A stretch of 64,000 nt of DNA from an uncultured Actinomycetes bacterium (GTDB taxonomy: Bacteria > Actinomycetota > Actinomycetes > Nanopelagicales > Nanopelagicaceae), in NCBI GenBank assembly GCA_903873185.1, contig CAIQNN010000023.1, positions 1 to 64,000 of the forward strand, written 5' to 3'. A program made the translations under genes and the position numbers. Below are positions 8,833 through 17,437 of the stretch, piece after piece. The stretch's first letter is position 1. Each line of letters opens with the position of its first letter. Under the pieces are notes generated by a model. It was not told the DNA's origin. It saw only the letters and a list, made by a program, of their open reading frames with translations, and did no database searches.

Positions 8833-10578
8833 ATGAGAATAAAATCCTCAATCGTGGCGACAGCTTCAGCGCTATTGATAGCTGGACTTGCTTTCATGCC
8901 ATCGACAATTCAATCAGCCGTCGGCGCGAGCAAAGTTACACCTACCCTTACATTAAACAACTTCAAGCACATCGTGGTTATCTACCAAGAGAACCACAGC
9001 TTTGATAACTTGTATGGAACTTGGGGCAGCGTCAATGGCCAGAAAGTAAATGGCATTTCAAATGCCTCAACAACGGCACTAACCCAAGTGAATCAAGATG
9101 GAAAGCCATTTACTTGTTTACTACAGAATGACGTTAACTTGAATACCTCTGTCGGCGCTGGTGCGAATTGCACAGATTCAACTACGCCTACTCCCTTCAC
9201 AAGTATTTTTCCAAATGCACCTTTCAAGATTACCGATTACATCGGACCAAAGGCCACGACATGTGCAGCTCCTGGAACTTTCGCGGCGCATGGATTAGTA
9301 ACGGGAACGGGTCTACCGAACGGTTGCACCGAGGATATTGTTCACCGCTACTATCAAGAGCAGTACCAAATCGACGGTGGCAAGATGGATCGCTATGTAA
9401 CAGGTAGCGATGCTGTTGGACTTGCAATGGGTTACTACGACACCACTCAACTTCCAATTTATCAATATCTAAATGCTCCAGGAGCCCCAAAGTATGTTGT
9501 TGCTGACAACTTCTTCCAGGCAGCCTTCGGCGGGTCATTCCTAAATCACCAGTGGTTGATCGCCGCTCAAACTCCTAAGTGGGAGGGTGGCGCACTGAGT
9601 GATAACTCTGCCAATGATCTGCACTCAATTGTTGGACCAGATGGTTCCCCTAAGGCATATCCGCTGCACACCGCGCCAGCTTATGTGCGCGATGGCGCTT
9701 TGACCGAGTGGTGCACCGTTCCTGATGTCGCAGTCACTGCTGGCGTTCCTGCAGCACTTCCAACCGGAACCTCTTGTGGCGATTATGCGATCAATACGAT
9801 TCAACCAACCTACCAACCATTCTCTCCAGGAACTCCTGTTGCTAAGCAATTGCCGCCGCTTACATCAAGCAATATTGGAGACTCATTGTCAGCGAAGGGC
9901 GTTGATTGGGCTTGGTACTCCGGCGGTTGGGATAATGCCAACGGAAATACTTCTGGAATCGGTTGGACCAATGGAAGCACGGTTGGCACTTGCGGCGATG
10001 CGCAAACGATCGCGAAGGCAACCTATCCAAACTGCCCGAACGCTAACTTCCAATTCCATCACCAAGCATTTAACTATTACGCAAATTACGCACCAGGTAC
10101 TCCGGCTCGCGCAGCTCACCTATTAGATGAGCAGAACTTCATCGCATCGGCCAAGGCCGGAACCTTGAAGCCAGTTAGCTTCGTAAAGCCAATTGGAAAT
10201 GAGAACGAGCACCCTGGTTACACTGGCGAAAACTCCGGTAGCCAACACCTGGTCGACCTAATTAAGGCGATCAAAAATGGTCCAAACGGCAAAGACACCT
10301 TGATCATCATCACTTATGATGAATTTGGTGGCCAATGGGATCACGTCGCACCAACTAAGGCGAAGGGTGTTTCAGATATCTGGGGTCCAGGAACTCGAAT
10401 TCCGGCGCTAGTTATTTCGTCGGCGTTGACAGCATCTGGCGTAGATCACACCTTGTATGACACCACTTCAATCTTGGCTACTATCGAGACTCGTTTCAAA
10501 TTGGCACCGTTGAGCTCTCGTGATGCTGCTGTTAAGAATCTATCTACGGCACTTGTTGCCGGCAAAGCGAAAGAATAA
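8833..10578 (+). CDS. Secreted phosphoesterase (phospholipase C / acid phosphatase family)
   Basis: 581 residues with an N-terminal signal peptide (about 1-33, ending SAVGAS). The metal-site signature IVVIYQENHSFDNLYG is typical of the phosphoesterase family PF04185 (bacterial phospholipase C and acid phosphatases). The second conserved block, TYDEFGGQWDHVAP, lies near the C-terminus. It probably hydrolyses phosphate esters outside the cell to release phosphate; the actual substrate cannot be told. The ATG at 8833 is chosen with AAGGGA upstream; a TTG directly before it is an alternative. A strong terminator follows the gene. Confidence 0.88.
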   Translation: MRIKSSIVATASALLIAGLAFMPSTIQSAVGASKVTPTLTLNNFKHIVVIYQENHSFDNLYGTWGSVNGQKVNGISNASTTALTQVNQDGKPFTCLLQNDVNLNTSVGAGANCTDSTTPTPFTSIFPNAPFKITDYIGPKATTCAAPGTFAAHGLVTGTGLPNGCTEDIVHRYYQEQYQIDGGKMDRYVTGSDAVGLAMGYYDTTQLPIYQYLNAPGAPKYVVADNFFQAAFGGSFLNHQWLIAAQTPKWEGGALSDNSANDLHSIVGPDGSPKAYPLHTAPAYVRDGALTEWCTVPDVAVTAGVPAALPTGTSCGDYAINTIQPTYQPFSPGTPVAKQLPPLTSSNIGDSLSAKGVDWAWYSGGWDNANGNTSGIGWTNGSTVGTCGDAQTIAKATYPNCPNANFQFHHQAFNYYANYAPGTPARAAHLLDEQNFIASAKAGTLKPVSFVKPIGNENEHPGYTGENSGSQHLVDLIKAIKNGPNGKDTLIIITYDEFGGQWDHVAPTKAKGVSDIWGPGTRIPALVISSALTASGVDHTLYDTTSILATIETRFKLAPLSSRDAAVKNLSTALVAGKAKE

Positions 10579-10605
10579 GTTCCATAGTTCGGGGCGGGAA
10601 ATAAG

Positions 10606-10654
10606 GGAAGAGGTCGAACTTCGAAAGTAATTTCGAGTTCGATCTCTTTCTGTT
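10606..10654 (+). terminator. Rho-independent terminator after the phosphoesterase gene
   Basis: A long hairpin, with left arm about 10606-10626 and right arm about 10631-10650, has a 4-base GTAA loop. It forms roughly 20 pairs, with G-T wobbles and one bulge. The right arm ends in TTTC and is followed by TGTT. It begins 28 bases after the stop codon and ends before the PaiB start. Confidence 0.8.
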
Positions 10655-10676
10655 GTTCCGCTGGCATACTTGAGGG

Positions 10677-11321
10677 ATGTACATTCCAAAGCACTTTGAG
10701 ATCACCGAATGGTCGCAGATCCTTCCCTTTGTTGCGGAGGCTAGATCTGCTGACCTGATTACCGTTGATTCAAGCGGTCAACCTTTGGCAACCCTGATGC
10801 CCTGTAACTGGATCGTTGGAGAAATCTTTGAAGACGAGTACGGCTGGTTGTTAATGCATATGTCCAAAGCCAATGAGCAATGGAAATCGATTTTGCCCGG
10901 AGCTAAAGGCTTAGCAATAATTAGAGGACCGCAGGCTTATATTTCACCGACCAATTACGAGCACAAAACAACCGACCATAAAGTGGTTCCTACGTGGAAC
11001 TATCAAGCAGTGCACTTAAGTGGCACAGTGGAGATTAGTGAAGATATTGAAGTACTTCGTGGCATCGTTACGGATTTAACCCAGGTCCACGAGGCTGGAC
11101 GCGAAAAATCTTGGAGCGCCAGCGAATCGGACCCCACATACTTTGAAGCACAACTTCGAGGCATCGTCGCAGTAACGCTTAAAGTTACAAAGGTTGAGGC
11201 CGTTTACAAGTTAAGCCAAAACCGCAGCGCCGAAGATCGGAAGCGAATTGCAGACGACCTATCAAATTCTGCGTTACCCGAGGAACGGCTAATCGCAGAA
11301 CAAATGAAGCGGCAGCTTTAA
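10677..11321 (+). CDS. PaiB-type FMN-binding split-barrel protein
   Basis: 214 residues, full length for the PaiB family (FMN-binding negative transcriptional regulators, PF04299). Signatures are the start MYIPKHFE, then LITVDSSGQPLATLMP, then a GPQAYISPTNYE-like block followed by VPTWNYQAVHLSG, and a C-terminal RxLI/AEQMKRQL-like tail. Homologues bind flavin or haem on a split barrel; regulation by Bacillus PaiB is known, but many members are of unknown role. GAGGG abuts the ATG, too close for a normal ribosome site, so a leaderless transcript is possible. Convergent with the tryptophanase gene, 11 bases apart. Confidence 0.9.
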   Translation: MYIPKHFEITEWSQILPFVAEARSADLITVDSSGQPLATLMPCNWIVGEIFEDEYGWLLMHMSKANEQWKSILPGAKGLAIIRGPQAYISPTNYEHKTTDHKVVPTWNYQAVHLSGTVEISEDIEVLRGIVTDLTQVHEAGREKSWSASESDPTYFEAQLRGIVAVTLKVTKVEAVYKLSQNRSAEDRKRIADDLSNSALPEERLIAEQMKRQL

Positions 11322-11332
11322 CCCGATCTTGG

Positions 11333-12709
11333 CTATGTGATGGGTTCAAAGATTGCAGTGAAGTGGCGAAGTGCCGGTGGCTCTTTAGTAATTCGGTAGC
11401 CAGTAAGTTTTTCGCTATTCGCTTTAACCGCCAGGCAAACCTCGATTACATAATCGATATGGCTTTGGGTATAGGTTCGACGTGGAATAGCTAAGCGCAC
11501 TAACTCCATAGTCGCTGGCACTTCAGTGCCATCAGGTTTCTTGCCAAACATGACGGTTCCGATTTCACAACCACGAATACCGCCAACTTTGTAAAGTTCA
11601 ACGGCCAGCGCTTGTCCGGGATATTGCAGAGCTGGGATATGCGGCAAGAGTGCCTTGGCGTCGATGTAGACGGCGTGACCACCAATTGGTTGAACTACTG
11701 GGATGCCGCCGGCAAGCAGCGCATTGCCAAGGTAGGCAGTGGATTGAATTCGATATTTTAGATAATCGTGCGAAACGATTTCGGTTAGCCCAACAGCCAG
11801 CGCTTCAAGGTCGCGACCAGCAAGGCCACCATAAGTTGGAAAACCTTCGGTCAGGATTAATAGATTTCTACAGACTCCGGCAAGTTCGTCATCATTCAAT
11901 GCCAGCCATCCGCCAATATTTCCCAACGGATCTTTCTTTGCGCTCATGGTCATTCCATCGGCCAAAGATGCGATTTCGCGAACGATATCTATGACGTCGC
12001 GATCGCCCTGACCGGCTTCGCGCTCTCGAATGAACCAGGCATTTTCGGCAAACCGACAAGCATCTAAAAATAGCGGCAGTCCGTATTTCTTGCAGAGATC
12101 GCTTACGGCATGGAGGTTTGCTAATGAAACCGGCTGGCCACCGCCAGAGTTGTTAGTGATCGTCATCATTACGACCGGAATATTTGCGACGCCAACCTTC
12201 TGGATGAAATCCTCGAGCGCCTGAACATCCATATTTCCTTTGAAGGGGTGCAGGTTCGCGGCATCTTTACCTTCGGCAATTACGAAGTCGACCGCTTCGG
12301 CGCCGCTGTATTCGACATTGGCGCGGGTGGTGTCAAAGTGAGTGTTATTGGGAATGAATTTTCCTTTGCCACCGAGTGCAGTGAAAAGAATTTTTTCGGC
12401 GGCTCGACCTTGGTGAGTGGGAATTACGTGCTTAAATGGAAATAGATTTTGAACGGCATCGCGAAAGATTTCCCATGAGGGGGAGCCAGCGTAGGACTCA
12501 TCGCCATGTTGGATCGCGGCCCATTGATTTCGGCTCATCGCTCCAGTTCCCGAATCCGTTAATAAATCGATTAGGACATCGTCGGAGCGCAACGAGAAAA
12601 CGTTGTAACCGGCATCGGCGATAAAGCCCGCACGTTGTTCGGGGGTTGTCATACGAATGGGCGCAACGGAGTGGATTCGGAACGGTTCGATAATAGTTTT
12701 AAAGCTCAT
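11333..12709 (-). CDS. tnaA: Tryptophanase (beta-eliminating lyase)
   Basis: 458-residue PLP enzyme of the tryptophanase/tyrosine phenol-lyase family, which splits tryptophan to indole, pyruvate and ammonia. Conserved blocks are IDLLTDSGTGAMS, PTHQGRAAE, LFLDACRFAENA and MSAKKD, whose second Lys (about 259) should carry PLP. Two points favour tryptophanase over tyrosine phenol-lyase. MSAKKD is the TnaA form (TPL has MSGKKD), and CEIG near the C-terminus replaces the substrate-binding Arg region (RSMERG) of TPL. Both are from memory of the reference enzymes. No tnaC-like leader with Trp is seen upstream, and no tryptophan permease is adjacent. No ribosome site precedes the ATG. Confidence 0.87.
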   Translation of the reverse strand: MSFKTIIEPFRIHSVAPIRMTTPEQRAGFIADAGYNVFSLRSDDVLIDLLTDSGTGAMSRNQWAAIQHGDESYAGSPSWEIFRDAVQNLFPFKHVIPTHQGRAAEKILFTALGGKGKFIPNNTHFDTTRANVEYSGAEAVDFVIAEGKDAANLHPFKGNMDVQALEDFIQKVGVANIPVVMMTITNNSGGGQPVSLANLHAVSDLCKKYGLPLFLDACRFAENAWFIREREAGQGDRDVIDIVREIASLADGMTMSAKKDPLGNIGGWLALNDDELAGVCRNLLILTEGFPTYGGLAGRDLEALAVGLTEIVSHDYLKYRIQSTAYLGNALLAGGIPVVQPIGGHAVYIDAKALLPHIPALQYPGQALAVELYKVGGIRGCEIGTVMFGKKPDGTEVPATMELVRLAIPRRTYTQSHIDYVIEVCLAVKANSEKLTGYRITKEPPALRHFTAIFEPIT

Positions 12710-12832
12710 CTGGGAAGGTTAGGGAGGAAAAGAACAATTGTCCAAGGTAAAAGATGAGTGGGGCCTCTTAAATTACAAGATTGGCGTACTCTCTAATCGA
12801 GGAGAATTAGGCATAATCCTGAAGGGTTGGCG

Positions 12833-14644
12833 ATGCAAGAGTTCACTGATTTCTTGGCGAAACAGCCGCCATTCAATGCCTTATCAACCGAGGATTTAGA
12901 GCGGGTTTGCGCTCAAATCGAAGTTGAATTCTTCTCGGCCGACACCGTAATTGTGGCAGCAAGATCTCCTGCCCTAAGGCATATATATATTGTGCGAACC
13001 GGGTCGGTGGAAGTACTAGATCGCGGCAACGTTATTGATCAGCTTGGTCCAGGCGATGTCTTTGGTCATATCTCAGTGCTCACGGGAATGCCACCGCAAT
13101 ATTCGGTTCGGGCGGCGGAAGAGACCTTGTGCTACCGAGTACCAGACCCGCGAAGACTAATTTCAAATCCATCGCTTTTAGATTTCAACCATTTTGGAAC
13201 TTTGATAACTAGACATCGTTTGACCGCTAGCGCCCTAATGTCCGATATGCAGTCGAGCATTTCACGATTTTTGCGCCCAATCGTGTGGGGCAACGCAAAT
13301 GACTCAGTTCGAGAGATCGCGATGGCGATGACCGAGGCGGAACAATCATGCGCAGTGATTCGTGCCGGTACCGAGCTGGGACTCGTAACCGATCGAGATT
13401 TCCGCAGCAAAGTTGTTGGTGGATTGGTAAGTATTGATTCTCCGGTTCATTTAATTCTGTCCACGCCAATCATCACCGTGCGAAGTGACATAACGCTGGC
13501 AACAGCATTTCTCACCATGGTCGAACATGGATTTCATCATTTAGTTGTCGTTGATGAATTTGAAAATCCTATTGGAGTTGTTCGCGCAATGGATTTGTCA
13601 TCAGTGGAACTTCGCAATCCATTGCTAATAAGGGCGGCAATTGAGTCAGCGAAAAATATGGATGAACTTGCTGCGGCTGCTAATTTATTAATGCCATCCT
13701 TGGTGGAACTTCACGACAACGCGATTCCTTCCCTTCATGTGGGATCCTTGATGTCTGCGATTGTTAGCTCAATCCTGGCTCGGATCCTGGCACTCACGAG
13801 CTCAATCTCAGAGCCGGTTGATCATTCGTGGTTGATATTGGGTTCAATTGCCAGAGGCGAAGGATTGCCCGCCTCGGATGTTGATACCGCGATCGTCTGG
13901 GCTGATCAGCCCGGAGAGAAAGATCCAGCCGAAGAGATTAGAAACAATGCAAAACATATTTTGGATTTGATGGAGCGTTGCGGATTGCAACGGTGCTCTA
14001 ATGGTGCCAACGCCGACAATGGCCTCTTTAGTCGTTCTCGTTCCTCGTGGATAGAAGTCTCCAGTGCTTGGTTGGCAGACCCCACTAGGCCCGGCGCGTT
14101 ACTGCTTTCCGCGATTGCTGCTGATAACCAACCAATTACCCAAATAACGCTGGGGCGAACGATCTTAGAAAACCTTCGGACGACCGCTCGCTCTCACGAA
14201 TTCTTAGCTGATGCACTTCGCTTTGCCTTGGCAAAGAAACCACCTATCGGTTTTGTGAAAGACTTTGTTGTAGATCATTCCGGTGAGAATCGTGGTGGTC
14301 TAAATCTTAAGGAAGGTGGCTTGACACCAATCTCCTCGTTGGCACGATGGGCGGCAATTGCCATGGGTGATGTTCGGGGCGGAACCGTTGAGCGTCTGAA
14401 GAGAGCAGCTGAAGCTAATATTTTTCTAACCGAAGAAGCTGAGATTCTGGTTGCCGCCTTCAAAGATATCCACCAATTAGTTTTCGAAGCCGAGATCGCC
14501 GGAATTCGATCGGGATTGCCGATCACGCCTTGGGTTTCACCCGATTCCCTTGATTCGTTAACCCGTCGTCATCTTCGCGAATCGTTTCGCTCAATTTCGA
14601 CGATTCAAAATCGGATCGAAGGCGATTGGACCATGCGACTCTAA
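12833..14644 (+). CDS. cNMP-binding / CBS / DUF294 nucleotidyltransferase-like signalling protein
   Basis: 603 residues. An N-terminal cyclic-nucleotide-binding fold (about 10-115, with LGPGDVFGHISVLTG) is followed by a CBS pair (about 140-265). A DUF294 putative nucleotidyltransferase domain comes next, with an apparently intact G-S...D-x-D motif (GSIARGEGLPASDVDTAIVW), then the DUF294 C-terminal helical domain. Proteins of this layout are thought to be uridylyl/adenylyltransferase-like sensors, often next to a DnaQ-like exonuclease, as here. The ATG at 12833 has GAAGGG at good spacing; the TTG two codons earlier does not. The stop overlaps the next start (TAATG). Confidence 0.88.
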   Translation: MQEFTDFLAKQPPFNALSTEDLERVCAQIEVEFFSADTVIVAARSPALRHIYIVRTGSVEVLDRGNVIDQLGPGDVFGHISVLTGMPPQYSVRAAEETLCYRVPDPRRLISNPSLLDFNHFGTLITRHRLTASALMSDMQSSISRFLRPIVWGNANDSVREIAMAMTEAEQSCAVIRAGTELGLVTDRDFRSKVVGGLVSIDSPVHLILSTPIITVRSDITLATAFLTMVEHGFHHLVVVDEFENPIGVVRAMDLSSVELRNPLLIRAAIESAKNMDELAAAANLLMPSLVELHDNAIPSLHVGSLMSAIVSSILARILALTSSISEPVDHSWLILGSIARGEGLPASDVDTAIVWADQPGEKDPAEEIRNNAKHILDLMERCGLQRCSNGANADNGLFSRSRSSWIEVSSAWLADPTRPGALLLSAIAADNQPITQITLGRTILENLRTTARSHEFLADALRFALAKKPPIGFVKDFVVDHSGENRGGLNLKEGGLTPISSLARWAAIAMGDVRGGTVERLKRAAEANIFLTEEAEILVAAFKDIHQLVFEAEIAGIRSGLPITPWVSPDSLDSLTRRHLRESFRSISTIQNRIEGDWTMRL

Positions 14645-15300
14645 TGAGTTTTCTTACGCGTAATTTTCGCACCAAAGCCGAAAATGGTGAAAGTTGGCGA
14701 GGCACCAACTTTTGTGTAATTGACGTGGAAACCACTGGCCTAGACCTAAAGCGCGATGAAATTATTTCGATTGGTATGGTTGCTATTGAAGATGGGCGAA
14801 TCTGTAGTTCTAAAAACTTCTACACCGAAATTGCTCCTTCGCAAAAGCCATCTATTCCCTCGATAAAAGTTCACGGTCTGCGTTCGGCTGACCTTCAAGG
14901 CAGCAGAACATTCGCTGATGCGGCGCCAGAGATTGTGGCGAAGTTTCAAAACCAAATGATTGTAGGTCATGCACTTTGGGTAGAACGGGCATTTTTGACT
15001 GCGCCGCTAAAGCAGGCCAACTTCACTTTTCCAAAACGAGTAATAGATACCGCAGCCCTGGCGCGCGCAACGAATCGTGCCGATTTAGCTAGTGATCACG
15101 AACCTTCGCTGGAATATTTAGCTCGGTCAATGAAATTGCCGGTTTATTCACCACACCACGCGCTCGGAGATGCCATGACAACATCGGTAGTCTTTTTGGC
15201 ACTGGCTGCTGAAATTGAAAAGAGCCACAGGATTGCGAAGAATCGAGAACTATCAGTCTTAGATTTACTAGAGATCTCGGAGCAATTCGCCAAAAAATAG
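14644..15300 (+). CDS. DnaQ-like 3'-5' exonuclease
   Basis: 218 residues from an ATG that overlaps the upstream stop codon (TAATG), so it is translationally coupled to the DUF294 gene. DEDDh exonuclease signatures are IDVETTGLD (ExoI), a middle VGHALWVERAFL block (ExoII) and HHALGDAMTT (ExoIII, His and Asp). It resembles DNA polymerase III epsilon but has no polymerase-associated tail and is probably a stand-alone nuclease. The pairing with a cNMP/CBS/DUF294 protein is seen in other bacteria; the biological link is unknown. Confidence 0.88.
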   Translation: MSFLTRNFRTKAENGESWRGTNFCVIDVETTGLDLKRDEIISIGMVAIEDGRICSSKNFYTEIAPSQKPSIPSIKVHGLRSADLQGSRTFADAAPEIVAKFQNQMIVGHALWVERAFLTAPLKQANFTFPKRVIDTAALARATNRADLASDHEPSLEYLARSMKLPVYSPHHALGDAMTTSVVFLALAAEIEKSHRIAKNRELSVLDLLEISEQFAKK

Positions 15301-15330
15301 CCTTTAGTGAGAGGATTACGCCGCACACCA

Positions 15331-15403
15331 GCGTCTGTAGCTCAACGGATAGAGCATCTGACTTCGGATCAGAAGGTTGGGGGTTCGAGTCCCTCCAGGC
15401 GCA
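15331..15403 (+). tRNA. tRNA-Arg (anticodon TCG)
   Basis: A complete cloverleaf. The acceptor GCGTCTG pairs with CAGGCGC with one G-T pair. The D arm is GCTC...GAGC. The anticodon stem TCTGA/TCAGA has loop CTTCGGA, giving anticodon TCG. The T arm contains GGTTCGAGTCC. Discriminator base is A; no CCA is encoded. It follows the exonuclease gene by 30 bases. Confidence 0.95.
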
Positions 15404-15470
15404 CTTTTATAGCAAATGAATTTCAAAATCTCGTCATCAACGACGTTCCCAGTGGTTTACATCGGTGATG

Positions 15471-16043
15471 CTATTTAGCTAAAGCGTTCGAAGCTTGACG
15501 CAATTCGATAAGGGAGTAGAAAGAGATAGATGCGACAGCTAGCATCCAGAGGATTGCAATCATCGCGAGGGCACTTGATAGGGAAGGTAGTGCTCCTAGT
15601 GCGGCAAAGAGGCTCAACATTCCAATCGAACCTCCAATGATTGACAGAATCCACCTTTTAAAACTATGTAGGTTCAATTTAAGGGTTTCAAAAATCAGCA
15701 TGTAAGTGCCTCGAATATGGATGAGGGCACTAATACCGTTAACGACTCGCCAAACCAATACTTGGTGAGTGTCAGCGCTGATTAGGAGAATGCATGAGAA
15801 TAAAGATAGAAAAAGAGCAGTGAAGCCGGCGAAGAGAATATGGGACTGCGACTCATGTGCATTGGCTAGCGTCATTTTTTGGAACGGCGCAGCACTTGGG
15901 ATTTGAATCGGCAAAAATTCCTTTTCAGCCTCTTTCGAATCAGTGTCTATTCCCAAAGCGGCCGTTAAAACTAGGACGACCGAGGTTGCCGCGAAAAAAC
16001 CAAGAACCGTAATATGCATTATAAATATCGTCTCGCTTGACAT
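15471..16043 (-). CDS. Uncharacterised multi-spanning membrane protein
   Basis: 190 residues with about five hydrophobic segments: residues 8-30, 68-88, 95-115, 132-152 and 158-180. No catalytic motif or known family is recognised. AAGGG precedes the ATG at good spacing. It lies 68 bases downstream of the second TetR-GNAT gene on the same strand, so it may be co-transcribed with or controlled by that regulator (inference from position). Confidence 0.7.
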   Translation of the reverse strand: MSSETIFIMHITVLGFFAATSVVLVLTAALGIDTDSKEAEKEFLPIQIPSAAPFQKMTLANAHESQSHILFAGFTALFLSLFSCILLISADTHQVLVWRVVNGISALIHIRGTYMLIFETLKLNLHSFKRWILSIIGGSIGMLSLFAALGALPSLSSALAMIAILWMLAVASISFYSLIELRQASNALAK

Positions 16044-16111
16044 CGATTGCCCTTTCTTGACGAAAAAATGAACGCGCTTTATTCAGATCCACATCAACTA
16101 TAGGGGCACTT

Positions 16112-17332
16112 CTATTCACTCCGTGCAAAAGTTTGGGTATTCACCTGCTCGACGAAGCCCAAGTTAGTCAATAAATTGATTGGGGAGAGATTTAGAACTT
16201 CGCCACTAGCGACAAACGAGTGGAAACCTTCATTAATTTGAATCATCAGCATATAGGCGACTACTGCGGTGCAAACTCCCTTTGATCGATGATCGGAACT
16301 AACGTAGCCACGGCTGATGACTAGTTGCCCATTCAGCCGATTAGCATTTACAACACCAACCAATACTCCATCGCGAAAGGCGCCGGCAACGACAGAATTT
16401 TCACTCCAGGTCTTTTCCACTTCTCTAAAAGTCAAGGAGCTGACTTCAGAAATATCACTGTTCCGGAATAAGTCGGTCACCTCACCCAAATATTCTTGTC
16501 CCAGAAGTTCGATTTGATAAAGGTTGTAGATAGCCTTCAAATAGTTCTCAATCAAGTTAGAAATATCTGGATTTTCATTTACCTTAAGCTCACTAGACAA
16601 ATATTCCGATTCCAACATAAATCCCGCCGAAAGCAATTCGGCTGCTTTTGGATCTCCAGCATTAAGAATTATTAAAGGGTCCTGACTAGATTGACTATTC
16701 GTAGACGATAATGTGCGATTCAGATTACCAAAGAAGAAGGTATCAAATATAAGGGCCATCGCCTTTGACCACTCAGTAGGGGTTACTTGGTTGGAAGAGT
16801 TGTCGTCAATGACTCGCCCCATGATTACCGATTGAATTATTATGGATGAAGCCCTGGCGTCCAGATAACTACTGGCCCAACCTCGAGCGAGGCAGATATC
16901 AAAGATCTGCATCCATTTAGTTGTTAAACGTTCCTGCGCTGGAGCAATGAGATCTCGCATTCGATCATTTGAAGAGGCATGGAAAGACAGCCTGATCAGC
17001 TTATTTCGAAGTCTCTTTGATCCCGTAAATTGTGGGGAGCTCGCGAAAAAGTGGAATTTTGATCGCACTCTGATTGGGTCGTCAGTATCACTAACGAATT
17101 GAAGAACCTCTTCAACTGCACCGTCAACAAAATTGGAAAAAATTAGGGCCTGAGCAGATTCTAAGAGTTCGGAGAAATCATGATAGTGATGGTAAAGCGA
17201 GCCCTTACTAATTTCGGCTTCAGCTAATACTTTCGCACTTGTCAGTTCCTCAGGTCGCCACTCTTCTAATAATTTCACAGTCACTTCAAGCAGGTGTTCT
17301 TTGGTGGTAGGAAGCTGTTCTAATTGCTGCAT
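16112..17332 (-). CDS. Second TetR-GNAT fusion regulator
   Basis: 406 residues with the same layout as the protein at 7388-8632. A TetR helix-turn-helix sits near residues 28-55 (EISKGSLYHHYHDF), then a TetR-like helical core to about 205, then a GNAT-like region. That region has the acetyl-CoA loop DHRSKGVCTAV and ends TNLGFVEQ. The start is well supported: GGAGG lies 6 bases before the ATG. Immediately upstream are a good promoter and a 16-bp perfect palindrome over the expected transcription start, pointing to autoregulation. The neighbouring membrane-protein gene is the best candidate target. Confidence 0.84.
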   Translation of the reverse strand: MQQLEQLPTTKEHLLEVTVKLLEEWRPEELTSAKVLAEAEISKGSLYHHYHDFSELLESAQALIFSNFVDGAVEEVLQFVSDTDDPIRVRSKFHFFASSPQFTGSKRLRNKLIRLSFHASSNDRMRDLIAPAQERLTTKWMQIFDICLARGWASSYLDARASSIIIQSVIMGRVIDDNSSNQVTPTEWSKAMALIFDTFFFGNLNRTLSSTNSQSSQDPLIILNAGDPKAAELLSAGFMLESEYLSSELKVNENPDISNLIENYLKAIYNLYQIELLGQEYLGEVTDLFRNSDISEVSSLTFREVEKTWSENSVVAGAFRDGVLVGVVNANRLNGQLVISRGYVSSDHRSKGVCTAVVAYMLMIQINEGFHSFVASGEVLNLSPINLLTNLGFVEQVNTQTFARSE

Positions 17333-17346
17333 CTCTTACCTCCGGT

Positions 17347-17399
17347 AGTTTTTCGAAAAACTTCTACCAGATTCTAAATGGGTGCATTGTCGTCAGCAA
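17347..17399 (-). promoter_or_regulatory. Promoter with palindromic operator for the TetR-GNAT gene
   Basis: On the minus strand, a -35 TTGCTG (17399-17394) and -10 TAGAAT (17376-17371) are separated by 17 bases. Eight bases downstream of the -10 is the perfect palindrome AGTTTTTCGAAAAACT (17362-17347), which would cover the transcription start. The ribosome site and ATG of the TetR-GNAT gene follow directly. This layout is typical for a self-repressing TetR gene; binding itself is not shown. Confidence 0.65.
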
Positions 17400-17403
17400 C
17401 GAT

Positions 17404-17432
17404 CTACTGGTCTAACGAAACTAGACCATTAG
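17404..17432 (-). terminator. Hairpin just downstream of arsC
   Basis: An inverted repeat (CTACTGGTCTA / TAGACCATTAG, one mismatch, 7-base loop ACGAAAC) begins a few bases after the arsC stop on the minus strand. There is no T-run after it, so it may be a weak or factor-dependent terminator. Confidence 0.4.
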
Positions 17433-17437
17433 TATCG

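Noticed and set aside
11333-12709. Tyrosine phenol-lyase rather than tryptophanase
   Set aside because: MSAKKD and CEIG fit tryptophanase; the TPL-type RSMERG Arg is absent. Not proven by assay.
12710-12832. Possible tnaC-like leader in front of tryptophanase
   Set aside because: The only short frame there (about 13 codons) has no tryptophan and no ribosome site of note.
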